Shown: positions 22,452 to 33,904, numbered from the stretch's first letter. The stretch: 64,000 nt of DNA from Dromiciops gliroides (GCF_019393635.1 NC_057866.1:1499001-1563000); one strand, 5' to 3'. Translations and numbers: made by a program. Notes: generated by a model from the letters alone, not told the origin.

Positions 22452-23128
22452 TGATGTAGGAGGCAAAAAAGGGTTAATAGAAACATATAAGACCCAAGCT
22501 CTAGTACAGATATGAGCTCTAAAAGGGAGTCAGATCCCAGTTAATGGATAACCTATGTTAGGTTCTCATACCCATAGTGATCAACATCCATAATGGACTA
22601 GAACAGGTCAGGTCAAAATAACAATAAAGGAAAAAGACAACCTATAGAAATTCTAATGAAAAATGATTGTATTTTGAAACTAGCCATGGGAATCAGAAAG
22701 AGACGTGTGCAGAAAAGGCCAAATTTGTCCCCAGATTCACCTTATGATGTGTAAACCCCCAAAACACACCTCCACTGAAAAAGGTACCCTCCTTGGGGGT
22801 TAGCTTAGGACCCCCGGAACTCCAAATTAGGATAAGCCCCCCCTTGTAACACCCCTAGGTGGAGAATATTATAATGAGAAGGACAGGCCCTCTCCTGTAC
22901 CTCCCCAAGGTGTAGATTATTATAATGAGACTGATAATCAATTTATCCATACTATAAATATAACTGTCTTTCCTTTACTTATTTGAGAGATACCTTTCAA
23001 ATATTCTGGTTCTCTCCCTATGGTCATCCACAGTATTGCAATAAAACTTGGTAAACTGAGTCACTGAGTCTTGTAATTCTTTTGGGATGACTCACAATCA
23101 ATTGGACCCCAAATTCCAGCCCACATCA
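22452..23128 (+). repeat. ERV-C 5' LTR
   Basis: 677 bp with TG...CA ends. A TATA-like TATAAATA at 22953-22960 and AATAAA at 23040-23045 set the + orientation and place R between them. Confidence 0.85.
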
Positions 23129-23458
23129 TTTAGTGCCCCATGTGACTTCAAGTCCCAGACTCAGTGGGGTGAGATCTCATTAAGGTAAGTTTGGGATCTG
23201 CCTTTAACTCCTGCACCCAGGTTTTTGGCTCAGTTGGGAGTCCGGCCAGCACACCAAAGTGAGTGGGGGTATTTCTTGTTGATCCAGGATCAAGCGATTT
23301 ACCCTGAGGGGTTTCCTTGTTTTCCTGAAAAGGGAAGAAAGGAATTGCTCTGTTGGCAAGACCCAGCAGTCTGGGGGATGCCCTGGATTGGGTTCTTTGC
23401 TGTTTTGGGACACCCATGTGGACGCAGGTGCAGTGTCGGTAACCTCCAGGAGGTTACA

Positions 23459-23640
23459 GATGGGTCAGGAGGCTAGCATCCCTAATGACTCCCCATTGGG
23501 GTGTATCTTGAAAAATTGGTACAAGTCTGATAGCACTGACCTGGAAAAGAAAATGGGTGGTGTTTTATTGCAATACTGTCTGGCCATAGCAACCCCCTCA
23601 TTCAGCTCTTGGGTTCCCTGAGATGAGTATGTATTGTGTT
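23459..23640 (+). pseudogene. Start of ERV-C gag (matrix), truncated
   Basis: The frame begins Met-Gly-Gln, the usual N-myristoylation start of gammaretroviral matrix, followed by a 'PLGCILKNW' block typical of class I ERV matrix proteins. Only about 54 codons remain before a stop and the truncated end of the element. There is no functional product. Confidence 0.65.
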
Positions 23641-23710
23641 TTTCCCCTCTTTTGCCTCAGAAACCTCAGTCACATTGGGTGGGCTCCCAAGGTCTGAGGT
23701 AGGATCATCA

Positions 23711-23757
23711 ACTTAACCCTCATTGCCCTGCCCCCCCCAAAAAAAAAAAGAAAAGAA
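23711..23757 (+). repeat. CORE-SINE, right part
   Basis: 3' end and A-rich tail of the SINE started at 22352. Confidence 0.8.
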
Positions 23758-23773
23758 AAGATTTTGAATTCCA

Positions 23774-24110
23774 AATTTTTCTCCTTCCCTCTCTTCCCTC
23801 CCCAACACAGCAAACAATCTGCTGTAGGTTATACAGTACAATCATGTTAAACATATTTCCACATTAGTCATGTAGTAAAAGAAAAAATAGAACAAAAGGG
23901 GGAAACCACAAGAAAGAAAAAAAAAGTGAAAATCATTTGCTTTAATCTGCATTCACACTCCACCAGTTCTTTTTTTGGATGTGGAGAGCCTTTTCCAACA
24001 TGAGTCTTTTGGAATTATCTTGAATCATTGTATTCCTGAGAAGAGCTAAGTCTATCACAGTTGATCATCATACAGTGTTGCCATTACTGTATACAATAGA
24101 GAAATGACTA
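23774..24110 (-). mobile_element. L1 3' end, antisense (right of nested insertion)
   Basis: It continues the L1 interrupted at 22351 and matches 35620-35945 ('ttaaacatatttc', 'ggatgtggagagcc/aac', 'gttgatcatca'). Confidence 0.8.
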
Positions 24111-24384
24111 TTAATAACCAATAATTTGGGGGGATACTCAGAGCTCTCTGCTCCTCTTCTCCCCAAGTCCTGACAGTCCAGTTTTTCTTGAGTCTTAATA
24201 ACCAAGAATGAGATTGCATTGACTCTCCTCCATCTGGGTCAGACCCCAAACAACCATGCAAGGAATTTAATCTAGGGTGGGGAAGTTCTCCACTTGGGTA
24301 GAGACAGGAAAAAAAAAAGAGTAGGTCTGACCAAGTCTGTTTAGTCAACTTGGTGGCTCCCTCTTGCCTCTTTATCAAGTATAA
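24111..24384. other. No gene seen
   Basis: Unassigned sequence between an L1 end and an L2 fragment. I recognise nothing in it. Confidence 0.4.
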
Positions 24385-24834
24385 AATCCTCTGTTTGGCT
24401 TATCCTTTCATAACCTGGCCCCTTCTTACCTCTCCAGCCTTCTTACAGCTTACACTCTCTGCTTCCTCCTTCTTCCTCCTTCCTATACTCTCTTCAATCC
24501 AGTGATATTTGCCTCTTTGCTGTTCCTTGCACAAACATTCCATCTCCTGACTCCAGGTATTTGCTCTGGCTGTTCTCTATTCATAGAACTGTCTGTCTTG
24601 CTCCTCACCTCTGTCTCCTGGCTGTTCAAGTCCCAGCTAAAATCCTACCTTTCACATGAAGACTTCTGCTTAATGCCAGTGCCTTCTCTTAATTATTTCC
24701 TATTTATCCTGTATGTAGCACTCATGTACATAGTTGTTTTCATGTTGCCTCTCCCAATAGACAATGAATTTCTTCAGAATAAGGATGCTATATTTGCCTT
24801 ATTTTTAGCACAGCAGCTGGCATATAGTAGGTGT
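24385..24834 (+). repeat. LINE-2 3' fragment
   Basis: L2-like blocks in order: 'cttatcctttcataacctgg', 'aagtcccagctaaaatccta' and a terminal 'agcacagcagctggcatata'. Cut on the right by the ERV2 LTR. Confidence 0.75.
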
Positions 24835-25391
24835 TGTGTCGTGAACATTTATAAGTTCGATGAAGGAAAAGAAACAGCAAAGTCTCCAAGCCATAGAACA
24901 CAGGTTTACTGAGAGAGGACCTAGCTCACAATAAAGTCGGTCAGTCAGGGGTTGGACCTGAAAGACCTTGAGTGACAGAATCAACAGGTTTTTATACCCT
25001 TATAGAGCTTGAATGTTTCCATACCATACTAATTAAAAATATCTAAATTAAAGCATCTTCTTAGGAAATATGGAAACTGCCTACATGACAAATATCAGCA
25101 TTTTCCAATACTTATATTAATTATCCTTCTTGTGGCAACAGGGTCATAATTCTGCTGCATGACCCCTTCTAGTCAAACATATCACTCATGGTTTCTAAAA
25201 TATATTATTGCTGCATTAGCATTATTAATTAGAAGTAAAAGAAAGTTAAACTACTAATACAGTTAAAATAAGATATCTAAATATAACAAATCACAATTTT
25301 TCAGTTAATATGCTGATTATTATCATAATTAAATCACTTATAACTATATTAAATCTCTTATAACTAAGGGCTGAGGAAAATCTCACTCACA
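24835..25391 (-). repeat. ERV2 3' LTR
   Basis: TG...CA ends. Polypurine tract abuts the right side. Sequence differs from the ERV1 and ERV-C LTRs. Confidence 0.65.
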
Positions 25392-25770
25392 TTATCCCTC
25401 CTTTGATCCAAAGACAAATGCTAAAATTTGTCTCTTGGATCATTAACAATCTAAAAGATGGATATAATTCAATGCATAGAGGGAAGTCCTCTATGGGTGA
25501 TGCAAAATCCAGAGGGGGCACTCCCCTACTGAGACGCAAACTTTACAAATAAAATAATGTGAATTGGGTACAACTTACAGAAATACAGTTAATAAAATAC
25601 AACAAAATTCAAACTTAATAACTATTACTCATTAGAATAATCTAGATTATTACATGGGTACAGAATTAGAAACACAGCAAAAATAAGTAATATTTCCATA
25701 AAATGATGCTTAATAACATTTTATACATGGTGGACCATAATTAACATAAATTTGATAATACATTACTGTA

Positions 25771-25909
25771 TGGGGCAGCTAGGTGGAGCAGTGGATAGAG
25801 CACCGGCCCTGGATTCAGGAGGACCTGAGTTCAAATCTGGCCTCAGACACTTAACACTAGCTGTGTGACCCTGGGCAAGTCACTTAACCCCAATTGCCTC
25901 ACAAAAAAA
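25771..25909 (+). repeat. tRNA-related CORE-SINE in ERV2
   Basis: Perfect 17-bp target duplication 'gataatacattactgta' at 25754-25770 and 25910-25926, showing recent insertion into ERV2. Confidence 0.95.
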
Positions 25910-26243
25910 GATAATACATTACTGTAGAAAGTCTCAACTACAGGTTAACCTGAACACCTTCCTTAAACCTGTGAGAGCAACAATTAAATAGCCTAGAGAT
26001 TCCCATCATATTTAACAAATGTGGTACAATTATTGCTAGTAACTCACAAGCTCTTGTCACAAATCAAACACAACAAAACTGTATTAAATACAGCAGTAGC
26101 AATGATGTAGCAATGATGTTCAAATATTCAGTTCAGTTCAAAGTCTTTCATTGAAGGATGTAGTAAGCTCTAATGATGACTCAGAAGCAGAGGTGCCAGA
26201 TACTGGTTTTTGCTAATCCAAGCAGAAGTAACAGCTACTGGTG

Positions 26244-26570
26244 CTAGGTTGATGGGTGTGTTGTCATCACCAGAAGAAAGAATAAAGCCCACACAGTACA
26301 GGTAAGATCAAGTCCACCAGTATCAGGTGTCAACAAAGTCCAAATATTATAGGTAAGATGAAATTCACCAGGATTAAAATCTTTGCAGATGTCAAAAGAA
26401 TCTTCCTGTTGTACCATCTTGGAATAATTCATTTCTTTGGAAATACACTTAGAAATCAAGGTAACATTTATAAAATCAGAGATAGAACAATTCACCAGTA
26501 CTTTAACAAGAATAAAAACTCCTAATATAATTAAGAACCATTTAAAAAATGAATTGCAATAAGCCTCCAC
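26244..26570 (-). pseudogene. ERV2 interior open piece, unassigned
   Basis: A 108-codon minus-strand frame with a hydrophobic stretch near its start ('FFKWFLIILGVFILVKVLV') and several cysteines. The membrane segment and location could fit part of an env-type protein, but no motif confirms it. Confidence 0.25.
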
Positions 26571-27310
26571 TGATGAATCATGAGACTATTCATGAAAACT
26601 ACAAAGAAGGGTCCAACCAAGAAATAGTACCCTCTTATAAATGAGTATGTGCTGTGCTATGTGCTATTCAAGAATTTTTTTCATAACATTAATAAAATCA
26701 CCTAAACAGTTTACATAAGAATAACAGGATTGATGACAGCACAAGCTGCAATATAAACAAAACAAAATCATATAAAAGTTGTTATTTTAACTACAGTTAT
26801 ATAATGGATTCAGTTAACTTATTGAAACGATTTAAACTTTATCCTATCCAAATAATAACATTAACAAGAATAGATGTTTTTTTTAAGGCATAATAGATCA
26901 AAAGTTACGTTGACAGATCTTTCTTTAACAAGTGTATTCTTTAACTAACAAATTCATATCCTAATTTCACCACTCTTTGCATCATTTCCTTAATCATCCT
27001 CATACCATTATGAGAAAGGAAAACTCTAACATAGCTAATAATAGATGTCAATGCAAAAGTCAATCTTCATATGACATCTGACAGAACCATTGGAAGTTAC
27101 CACGAAAGATTAGGGAGATAAACTCTGCAGTAGGGAAGGCATTCTTTCCCAATATCCAGGACAACTCCAGACAAGAGTTATACAGTTAACCAAGTGCATT
27201 GAGTCAGACTCAGAGTTAGTTAGGTGGGATCTGCTCCATGTGTCACATCTGGGGAAATCAAGTCAGAAGAATCCTCTTATAACTAAGGGGTGAGGAAAAT
27301 CTCACTCACA

Positions 27311-28954
27311 GTTGATCAATGCCAGTTGGATGACTAACTAATAACTGACTTTAAGAGAGAGTGCTTGCTGAAGACAGATCAGGGTCTGAGCAAGCAGAGA
27401 TAGTCCCTAGAATGGGAGAGGATGGCTTCAAAAATCCTAATGAACATTAGAGCCGGGAGGATTTTAGAACGTCAAGACTCATGTTATAGATGGAAGACTG
27501 AAGCCCAAGGAGAAGAGACTTGTCCTCCTGTCCCCATCAGCACCCACCCCTACATCTAGACCCTGTGCTTGGCCATCCCAGGAGAACTGGGAAGGGGCCA
27601 ATGCCTAGCATAAAGTAAGTGCTTAATACACACTTGTTGACTGATTAGTTGGTTGGTTGACATGAGCCCCTGAGCCCCAGGAGAAGCCTCAGCTCAGTCC
27701 CAGCTATGGCCAAGTCGCCTGTCTCAGGTTTCTTTGTCCTTGGGCCTCAGGCTGCTTAAAAGGAAAGTGGAGGTATTGATCCCATGTTTCTCCACCCACT
27801 TCCTTCTCCCTCTCAAATGGTCAATATTAGCCAAGGATTCTGTGTCCACAGGCTACACCCCTGAAACAAAACCACCAAGTGGTGAAATCCCACTGACAGC
27901 TCATGGCTCTCATCCTCACTCTGAAATGCAATCATTGGCACCTGGTATCCTGTAACCCTGTGCCCTGCTTCCTGCTGGAGGCCTGCTGCCTACCAGAGAC
28001 CCAGAGCTCAGACAGCAGGCCTACCTTCAAGATCCCAAGCACTGCTAGAGTCTCCTGCATGAGTTCAGATCTGTGAGTCTCTGCCAGACAGACTCTGAGA
28101 CCCTAATGTCAGAGTGTTAGAGTCCCTGGAACTGACCCTGCTCCATCTCTACCTGGAGCTTGGTCCAAGTCTGCCGCACCCCACTCCATCTCTGCCCAGC
28201 TCAGAATGCTCTCTGCCCGTTTCCTCCTACATGCCATATACTTCCTTGCACCTTTTTTTTCCTTTTTTTCCTTTTGTTCTTATGACATACTTTTATTTTA
28301 TTTTTATGACATGCTTTAAAATTTAACCTGTATTGTTCACATTTTTCTTCACATTCTTGCGTCTAGACAATCAACAAAAAATTAAATCAAGCCCTGATTT
28401 GTACTGTTTGCCAATTCCCAAGTTATAAATGCTCACACTGAAAATTTAGTCATTCACTCTGTCAGTAGGAGCTAGCTCCCACACACCCCTGCTCTATCTT
28501 CTTTGAGATAACATCAGATCTTACAGAGACAATTTTGATCTGCAGAACCTCCTTGACTCCTTGCAAAAAAGCTAACCAGCTGCTGTGGGGTTGATGGTCT
28601 CACTTTTACAGCTGGAGGGGGTGGGATGCCTGCTTCTGCCTTCTTCAGTAGTATTTCATCGATACTCATTGATAGCAAGATGACTTCAAAATGTTCTGAT
28701 TCTTTTTCATTACTTAAAAGAATACCAGATAACACTGTATATTTTTCAAAGCACTCTCACATCTTATTTGATCTTTGCTACAGCCCTCTGAGGTGCATAG
28801 ACGGGTCAATGACTAGTACACATATCTTACAGTCTAGGAAGTTGAGCCAAGAGAATTTGAGGGATCCGATCAAGCTTATGCAGAGAATGAACAAAACAAG
28901 CACTAACATTTTTCAGAGGATGAGTCTTCATCTGTATCAAGGAAGCCCCGCAGG
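27311..28954. other. Mixed unassigned DNA with old repeat scraps
   Basis: An L2-like tail lies at about 27595-27660 ('gcctagcataaagtaagtgc'). A MIR-like stretch lies at about 28735-28870, similar to 2545-2735. No exon or credible open frame was recognised. Confidence 0.45.
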
Positions 28955-28967
28955 GGCTGGGGTGGAG

Positions 28968-28979
28968 CCAAGATGGCGG
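28968..28979 (+). promoter_or_regulatory. YY1-type site at L1/HAL1 5' end
   Basis: 'ccaagatggcgg' matches the YY1 consensus core. Human L1 also starts with a 'gccaagatggc' YY1 site that directs correct initiation, and this element has it in the same place. Confidence 0.6.
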
Positions 28980-29559
28980 AAGAAAGGCTTATGACTCTCC
29001 CAGCTCCAAAAAACCTGTCCACATACCTCTAAAAATAACTTGATAAGACAACTCCTGGAGCAGCATAACCCACATAAAAACAGTAAGACTCTTTTACAGC
29101 CAAACACTGTTTAATTGAGTGACTGGGATCACTTGCTGTTCGGGCTGAGAGAGGAGCACAGGATGCAGAGCAGGACCAGCCTCGAGCAGGCAGTGCCTCC
29201 AGAGCCTCAGAATCTTCAGCTGCTTTTTCTGAAGCTCAGCTTATGGACCAGTGAGGGGGTCCAGTGGTTGGGGGTGTATCTGTGGTCTCTGCTTGAACTG
29301 GGGGGGGGTGCCCACATTCTGAACCAGCAAGCAAAGTTGAGGGACAGGCACCCAGTGGGTGAGGGGCACAGGCACACCAAGCTTACAACCACAGAGAATC
29401 AGATTTCAATCAGACTTCTGTTTCCAGGTCAAAGAGAAAGCGGGGCATGGTTATTCACAGGCTAGCAGGCTGATAAAAAGCCCAATCACCCCCCTGGACC
29501 AAGCTATAGCTCAGAAAAGTGTGTCCTGGAAGCAACACTACACTTTAAGAAGGAGTTAA

Positions 29560-29715
29560 GGGGCAGCTAGGTGGCGCAGTGGATAGAGCACCAGCCCTGG
29601 AATCAGGAGGACCTGAGTTCAAATCCGACCTCAGACACTTAACATTTACTAGCTGTGTGACCCTGGGCAAGTCACTTAACCCCAATTGCATCACCAAAAA
29701 AAATTTTAAAAAATA
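29560..29715 (+). repeat. tRNA-related CORE-SINE in L1/HAL1 5' UTR
   Basis: Flanked by 'aaggagttaa' on both sides (29550-29559 and about 29716-29725). Complete head, B-box-like motif, core and A-rich tail. Confidence 0.9.
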
Positions 29716-29894
29716 AAGGAGTTAAAAGCCAAGAAATAAGGGGATCAAGATGAATAAGCAGAAAAAAACAACAGACCATTGAAAGCTGCTTTGGCGGAAA
29801 GTTAGACCAGAATACACCCTCAGAAGAAGATAATAAGAAAGTTAAAGCTCCTGCATCCAAAGCTTCCAAAAAAAATATTAATTGGTCTCAGGAC

Positions 29895-30402
29895 TTGGAA
29901 GCTCTCAAAGGGGACTTTGAAGAGAAAGTAGGAGAGATAGAAGGAAGATTTAGAGAGATGGAGGAAAGAATGGAAAGAGAAATGAGAGTGATGCAGGAAA
30001 GTCATGAGAAAAAAGTCAACAGCTTAAAAAGCCAAATGGAAAAGGAGATACAAAATCTCTCTGAAGAAAATAATTGCCTTAGGATTGAACAAATGGAAGC
30101 TAGTGACTTTATGAGAAACCAAGACACAGTAAAGCAAATCCAAATGAATAAAAAATATAAAGGGCAATATGAAATATCTCCTTGGAAAAACATCTGATCT
30201 GGAAAATAGATCCAGTAGAGATAATTTGAAAATCAGTGGACTACCTGAAAACCATGACCAAAATAAGAGTTTAGACAGCATTTTCCATGAGATTGCCAGG
30301 GAAAATTGCCCTGATATTCTAGAAACAGAAGGTAAAATAGAAATTGAAAGAATCCACAAATCACCTCCTGAAAGAGATCCCAAAAGGAAAACCTTCAGGT
30401 AG
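29895..30402 (+). pseudogene. Partial L1-type ORF1, frameshifted
   Basis: Coiled-coil and the start of the RRM are readable ('VNSLKSQMEKEIQNLSEENN', 'RDNLKISGLPENHDQ'). A frame break near 30160-30190 separates the halves, and the C-terminal third is missing. Confidence 0.8.
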
Positions 30403-30409
30403 TCCAGTG

Positions 30410-30910
30410 GTTTTCAAAGAATTTGGATGCTATACTACTTGGTGCATACATGTTTAGTATTGATATTACTTCATCACCTATAGTATCTTTTAGGAAGATG
30501 TAGTTTCCTTCCTTATCTCTTTTAGTTAGATCTATTTTTGCCTTTGCTTTGTATGAGATAAGGATTGCTACCCCTGCTTTTTTTTACTTCAGCTGAAGCA
30601 TAATATATTCTTCTCCAGCCTTTTACCTTTAATCTGTGTGTATCTCTTTGCTTCAAATGTGTTTCTTGTAAACAGCATATTGTAGGATTCTGATTTTTAA
30701 ACCACTCTGCTATTATTGGTTTTTGGTAAGGCAATTGGGGTTAAGTGACTTGCCTAGGGTCACACAGCTAGAAATTGTTAAGTCTGTGAGGCCGGATTTG
30801 AACTCAGGTCCTCCTGAATCCATGGCCGGTGCTCTATACACTGCACCACCTAGCTGCCCCAACCACTCTGCTATTTGCTTCTGTTTTATGGCAGAGTTCA
30901 TCCAATTCAC
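30410..30910 (-). pseudogene. L1 ORF2 endonuclease remnant
   Basis: Minus-strand blocks of the APE-type L1 endonuclease are readable: 'VNVNWMNSAIKQKQIAEW', 'NPTICCLQETHLKQRDTHRL', 'LTKRDKEGNYIFLK' and 'EVISILNMYAP'. The Q-E-T-H motif carries a catalytic glutamate. A SINE (30715-30860) and stops split it, and everything after the first ~130 residues is lost. Confidence 0.85.
30715..30860 (-). repeat. tRNA-related CORE-SINE, antisense
   Basis: Perfect 15-bp target duplication 'aaccactctgctatt' at 30700-30714 and 30861-30875, inside the L1 endonuclease remnant. Confidence 0.95.
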
Positions 30911-31914
30911 ATTCACAGTTATTATTACTGTCTATTTCCCTCCATTCTATTTACCCCCTTTGTATTTTCCCCCCTTCTTTCACCCTATTCCTCCTCACCA
31001 AGATTTTGCTTTTTACCCCTGCCTCCCCCAATCAGCCCTCCCTTTTATCAGTCCCCCTCCCTTTTCTTTACCCTTTTCTCCCCTGCTTCTGCCTTCCCTT
31101 CTATCAGTCCCCTCCTTTTCCCCTTAACCCTTCTACTTCCCTAAAGAATAAGCTAAGTTTCTTTATCCACATGAATGTATATGTTGATTCAAATCTAGTG
31201 ACAGTAGGGTTGAAACAATGTTCACCCCTCCTTTCTTTCCCTCTATTGTAAGACAATCCTTTTCCCAATGAATTTCCTTGCTTTCAAGTGCTCCCCCTTT
31301 CCCTAGTTTAAAAGTTCTATTATTTCTTTTGTTTTTCTTCTTTTTATCTAGTTATCCAATTCCATCCTCCCCTTTTCTCATTCAGTTACATAGGCAAGTA
31401 AAATCTCCCTTCCTCTCCTCCCATCCAACTCATTTTATTTATTAGTTTTAAATTCTTTTCTCTGCCTTTTTCTTTAAAAATTATTGTCCTTCATTATAAT
31501 TTTTATTGTTTGATTCATTACCCTAATAATTCTTTATTCCTTGTGGAGTTAGAGCTTCTAAGGTATCTATTTTGGGTTTATGTACCTAAATAATATCTGT
31601 GCTATTATCTTATAGATTTTGCTCCAGCCCTCTTTTTCTGTTTATTCTCATTCTTGGGAATCCTAATTGCTTCAGGAAAGTGATAGAGAGGATATTGTCA
31701 CCAGAGTAGGAATCTTCAAGTGTTCCTGCCTGTACTGTTCCTCTTGGTGGTACTTTCACCCCATTTGTCATGAACTCTCATTGCTGGCTTCATGCCTTCC
31801 CAATCTTCTTGGTGCTGGTTGTCCCAAGGGATGCCAATTCCCATTCTCATGAGACAGGATGACTGAACTCTTTAAACACCAAATCCTTGCAGATTTTCTC
31901 AATTGGAAGGGGAA

Positions 31915-32165
31915 AGGAACATTTATTAACTGTCTACCATATGCTAGGCACTGTGCTTAACACTTTATTAGTAGTATCTCATTTGACCTTTATAACAAAC
32001 TGTAGGAAGTAAGTATTATTATCCCCATTTCACAGAAGAAACTGAAGTAGACAGAAGTTAAGGGACTTGCTTAGGGTCACATGTCCTAAGTATCTGAGGG
32101 TTTTTTTGTATTCAGGTCTTCCTGACTCCAAGCCCAAAACTCTATCCACTGCAGCACCCAGCTTC
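31915..32165 (-). repeat. Old MIR/CORE-SINE-like element, antisense
   Basis: 'ttattatccccatttcacag', 'ggacttgcttagggtcacat' and a terminal 'tatccactgcagcaccca' give an antisense CORE-SINE. The part before 32000 ('ctaggcactgtgcttaac') is MIR-like. More diverged than the tRNA-related copies. Confidence 0.7.
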
Positions 32166-32223
32166 AACTTCATTAATGGAATATATTTTTCTCGGTGAAA
32201 GCATTCTTCAGGGGGAGGCAGAA

Positions 32224-32232
32224 CCAAGATGG
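32224..32232 (+). promoter_or_regulatory. YY1-like site at HAL1 5' end
   Basis: 'ccaagatgg' lies at the same distance from the 5' end as the site at 28968, but the following bases (aggagg) depart from the best YY1 consensus. Confidence 0.45.
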
Positions 32233-32869
32233 AGGAGGAAAGACAGTGACTTGCCTGAGCTCCCCCCAAGACCCCTCCAAATAATGCCATAAGACAATTT
32301 CTGGAGCAGCAGAACCCACAAAAAGAAAGGCTAAAATAATTTTCCAGCCCAAGACAACTTAGAAGGTCAGTAGGAAAGGTCTGTTGTACTGGGGTGAGAG
32401 TAGAGCACAGCCCAGTGCAGGCCACACTGTCACAGACCCAACCCCAGCACAGACCCAGCCACAGCAAACCAGGAGTAGGCCTTGGGAGCCTCTGAATCAG
32501 CAGTGACAGGAACTGTTTCTGGGACTCAACCCACAGACAGTAAGGTGGTTAAAAATTGCCCAGAAAGAGATTACAGGGATTTCTTTGCTAGCACTGAGGC
32601 AGGACTCTCTTGTTGTGCCCATGCTTAGATCCAGGTCACAGTCTTAGGTGATGGTTCCAGGCCAGGGAGGAGCACAAGCACCTTGGAGTTTGCAGCCATA
32701 GTGGAAGGGAATTCTGTTCATGGCTCCAGGGCAGAAAAGCAGGCCTGAAAACAGTTGCACAAACCTCTTGAAGCTTGGGAGAGTGCACCCCCCACCCCCC
32801 GGAAGCAGTGTCTGATTTTAACAAAGTTAAAAGTCAAGAAATAGACTGGGAAAGTGAGCAAATAGAAAA

Positions 32870-33904
32870 ATGCTGACCTTAGAAAGTTTCTATGGTGACA
32901 AGGAAGATCAAAATAAATCCTCAGAAGAAAATAACAAAGTCAAAGCTCCTACATCCAAAGCTTCCAAGAAAAATATGAATTGGTCTCAGGGCATAGAAAG
33001 GCTCAAAAAGAACTTTGAAAATAAAGAGAAGTAGAAGAAAAAATGGAAGGAGAAATGAGAGCGATGCAAGAAAATAATGAAAAAAATGTCAACAGCTTGG
33101 TAAAAGAGACGCAAAAAATACTGAAGAAAATAACACCTGACAAAACAGAGTAGGCCAAATAGTAAAAGAGGTACAAAAAGCCAATCAGGAAAAGAATGCC
33201 TTGAAAAGTCAAATTGGCCAAATGGAAAAAGAGGTACAAAAGTTCACTGAAGAAAATAACTCCTTAAAAATTAGGATTGAGCAAATAGAAGCTAATGACT
33301 TTATGAGAAATCAAGAAACCAAAAGAATGAAAAAATAGAAGGCAATGCAAAATATCTCATTGGAAAAACAACTGACCTGGAAAATAGTTCCAGGAGAGAT
33401 AATTTGAAAATTATTGGATTACCGGAAATCCATGATAAAAAAAAAAATCCTAGACATCATCTTCCAAGAAATTGTCTGGGGAAATTGCCCTGATGTTCTA
33501 GGACCAGAATGTAACATAGAAATTGAAAGAACCCACTTATCACTTCTTGAGAGAGATCCTAAAATGAAAATTCCCAGGAATATTATAGCCAAATTGCAGA
33601 GCTCCCAGGTAAAGGAGAAAATATTTCAATCATCCAGAAAGAAACAATTCAAGTATTGTGGATCCACAGTCAGGGTAACACAAGATTTAGCAACTTCTAC
33701 ATTAAAGGATTGGAATATGATATTCCAGAGGGCAAAGGAACTAGGATTACAACCAAGAATCACCTACCTATCAAAACTGAGTATAATCCTTCAGGGGAAA
33801 AATGAGAATCAAATGAAAGAGAAGACTTTCAGGCATTCTTGATGAAAAGACCTGAGCTGAATAGAAAATTGGACTTTCAAATACAAGACTCTAGAGAAGC
33901 ATAA
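32870..33904 (+). pseudogene. Broken HAL1 ORF1
   Basis: ORF1 blocks run from 'asKASKKN' through 'PRNIIAKLQSSQVKEKIFQ' to the C-terminal 'QRAKELGLQPRITYLSKL'. The longest open piece is 33414-33842. Extra coiled-coil-like sequence near 33080-33240 suggests a duplicated or inserted heptad stretch compared with 4711-5676. Stops and indels make it non-coding. Confidence 0.8.

Larger units (their letters stand above)
22452..23710 (+). mobile_element. ERV-C: class I-type provirus fragment
   Basis: It consists of a complete 5' LTR (22452-23128), a leader with a splice-donor-like 'aaggtaagt' near 23179-23187, and the start of a gag frame. It then ends abruptly where the host SINE resumes. Most of gag and all of pol, env and the 3' LTR are missing. 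The LTR matches solo LTRs A and B in inverted orientation. Confidence 0.8.
24835..27310 (-). mobile_element. ERV2: older minus-strand ERV, 5' LTR mostly deleted
   Basis: A 557-bp 3' LTR (24835-25391) is followed on its interior side by a polypurine tract (complement of 25392-25410). The interior is ~1.9 kb. The opposite end is a ~37-bp LTR remnant (about 27274-27310) that repeats the LTR edge 'gaggaaaatctcactcaca'. No pol motif is seen. A SINE (25771-25909) interrupts the interior. The interior shares a segment with ERV1. Confidence 0.7.
28955..30404 (+). mobile_element. L1/HAL1 5' end and partial ORF1
   Basis: It has an intact-looking 5' terminus ('gtggagccaagatggcggaa'), a ~770-bp 5' UTR interrupted by a SINE, and ORF1 up to about residue 210, where the sequence switches to antisense L1 ORF2 at 30405. 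ORF1 is split between frames (29895-30197 and 30169-30402). Whether the source was HAL1 or full L1 cannot be told because the 3' part is absent. Confidence 0.75.
30405..31650 (-). mobile_element. L1 antisense: inter-ORF spacer and ORF2 endonuclease
   Basis: On the minus strand the order is a G/A-rich spacer (about 31250 down to 30915), then the ORF2 start and endonuclease region (about 30910 down to 30405). It ends next to the forward ORF1 piece. The spacer matches the HAL1 spacer, including 'ctgattgggggaggcag'. This is the only spacer-ORF2 boundary of L1 in the window. Confidence 0.75.

Noticed and set aside
23148..23476. Open frames over the ERV-C leader on both strands
   Set aside because: They cross the leader and splice-donor-like site before the gag start; not recognisable as protein.
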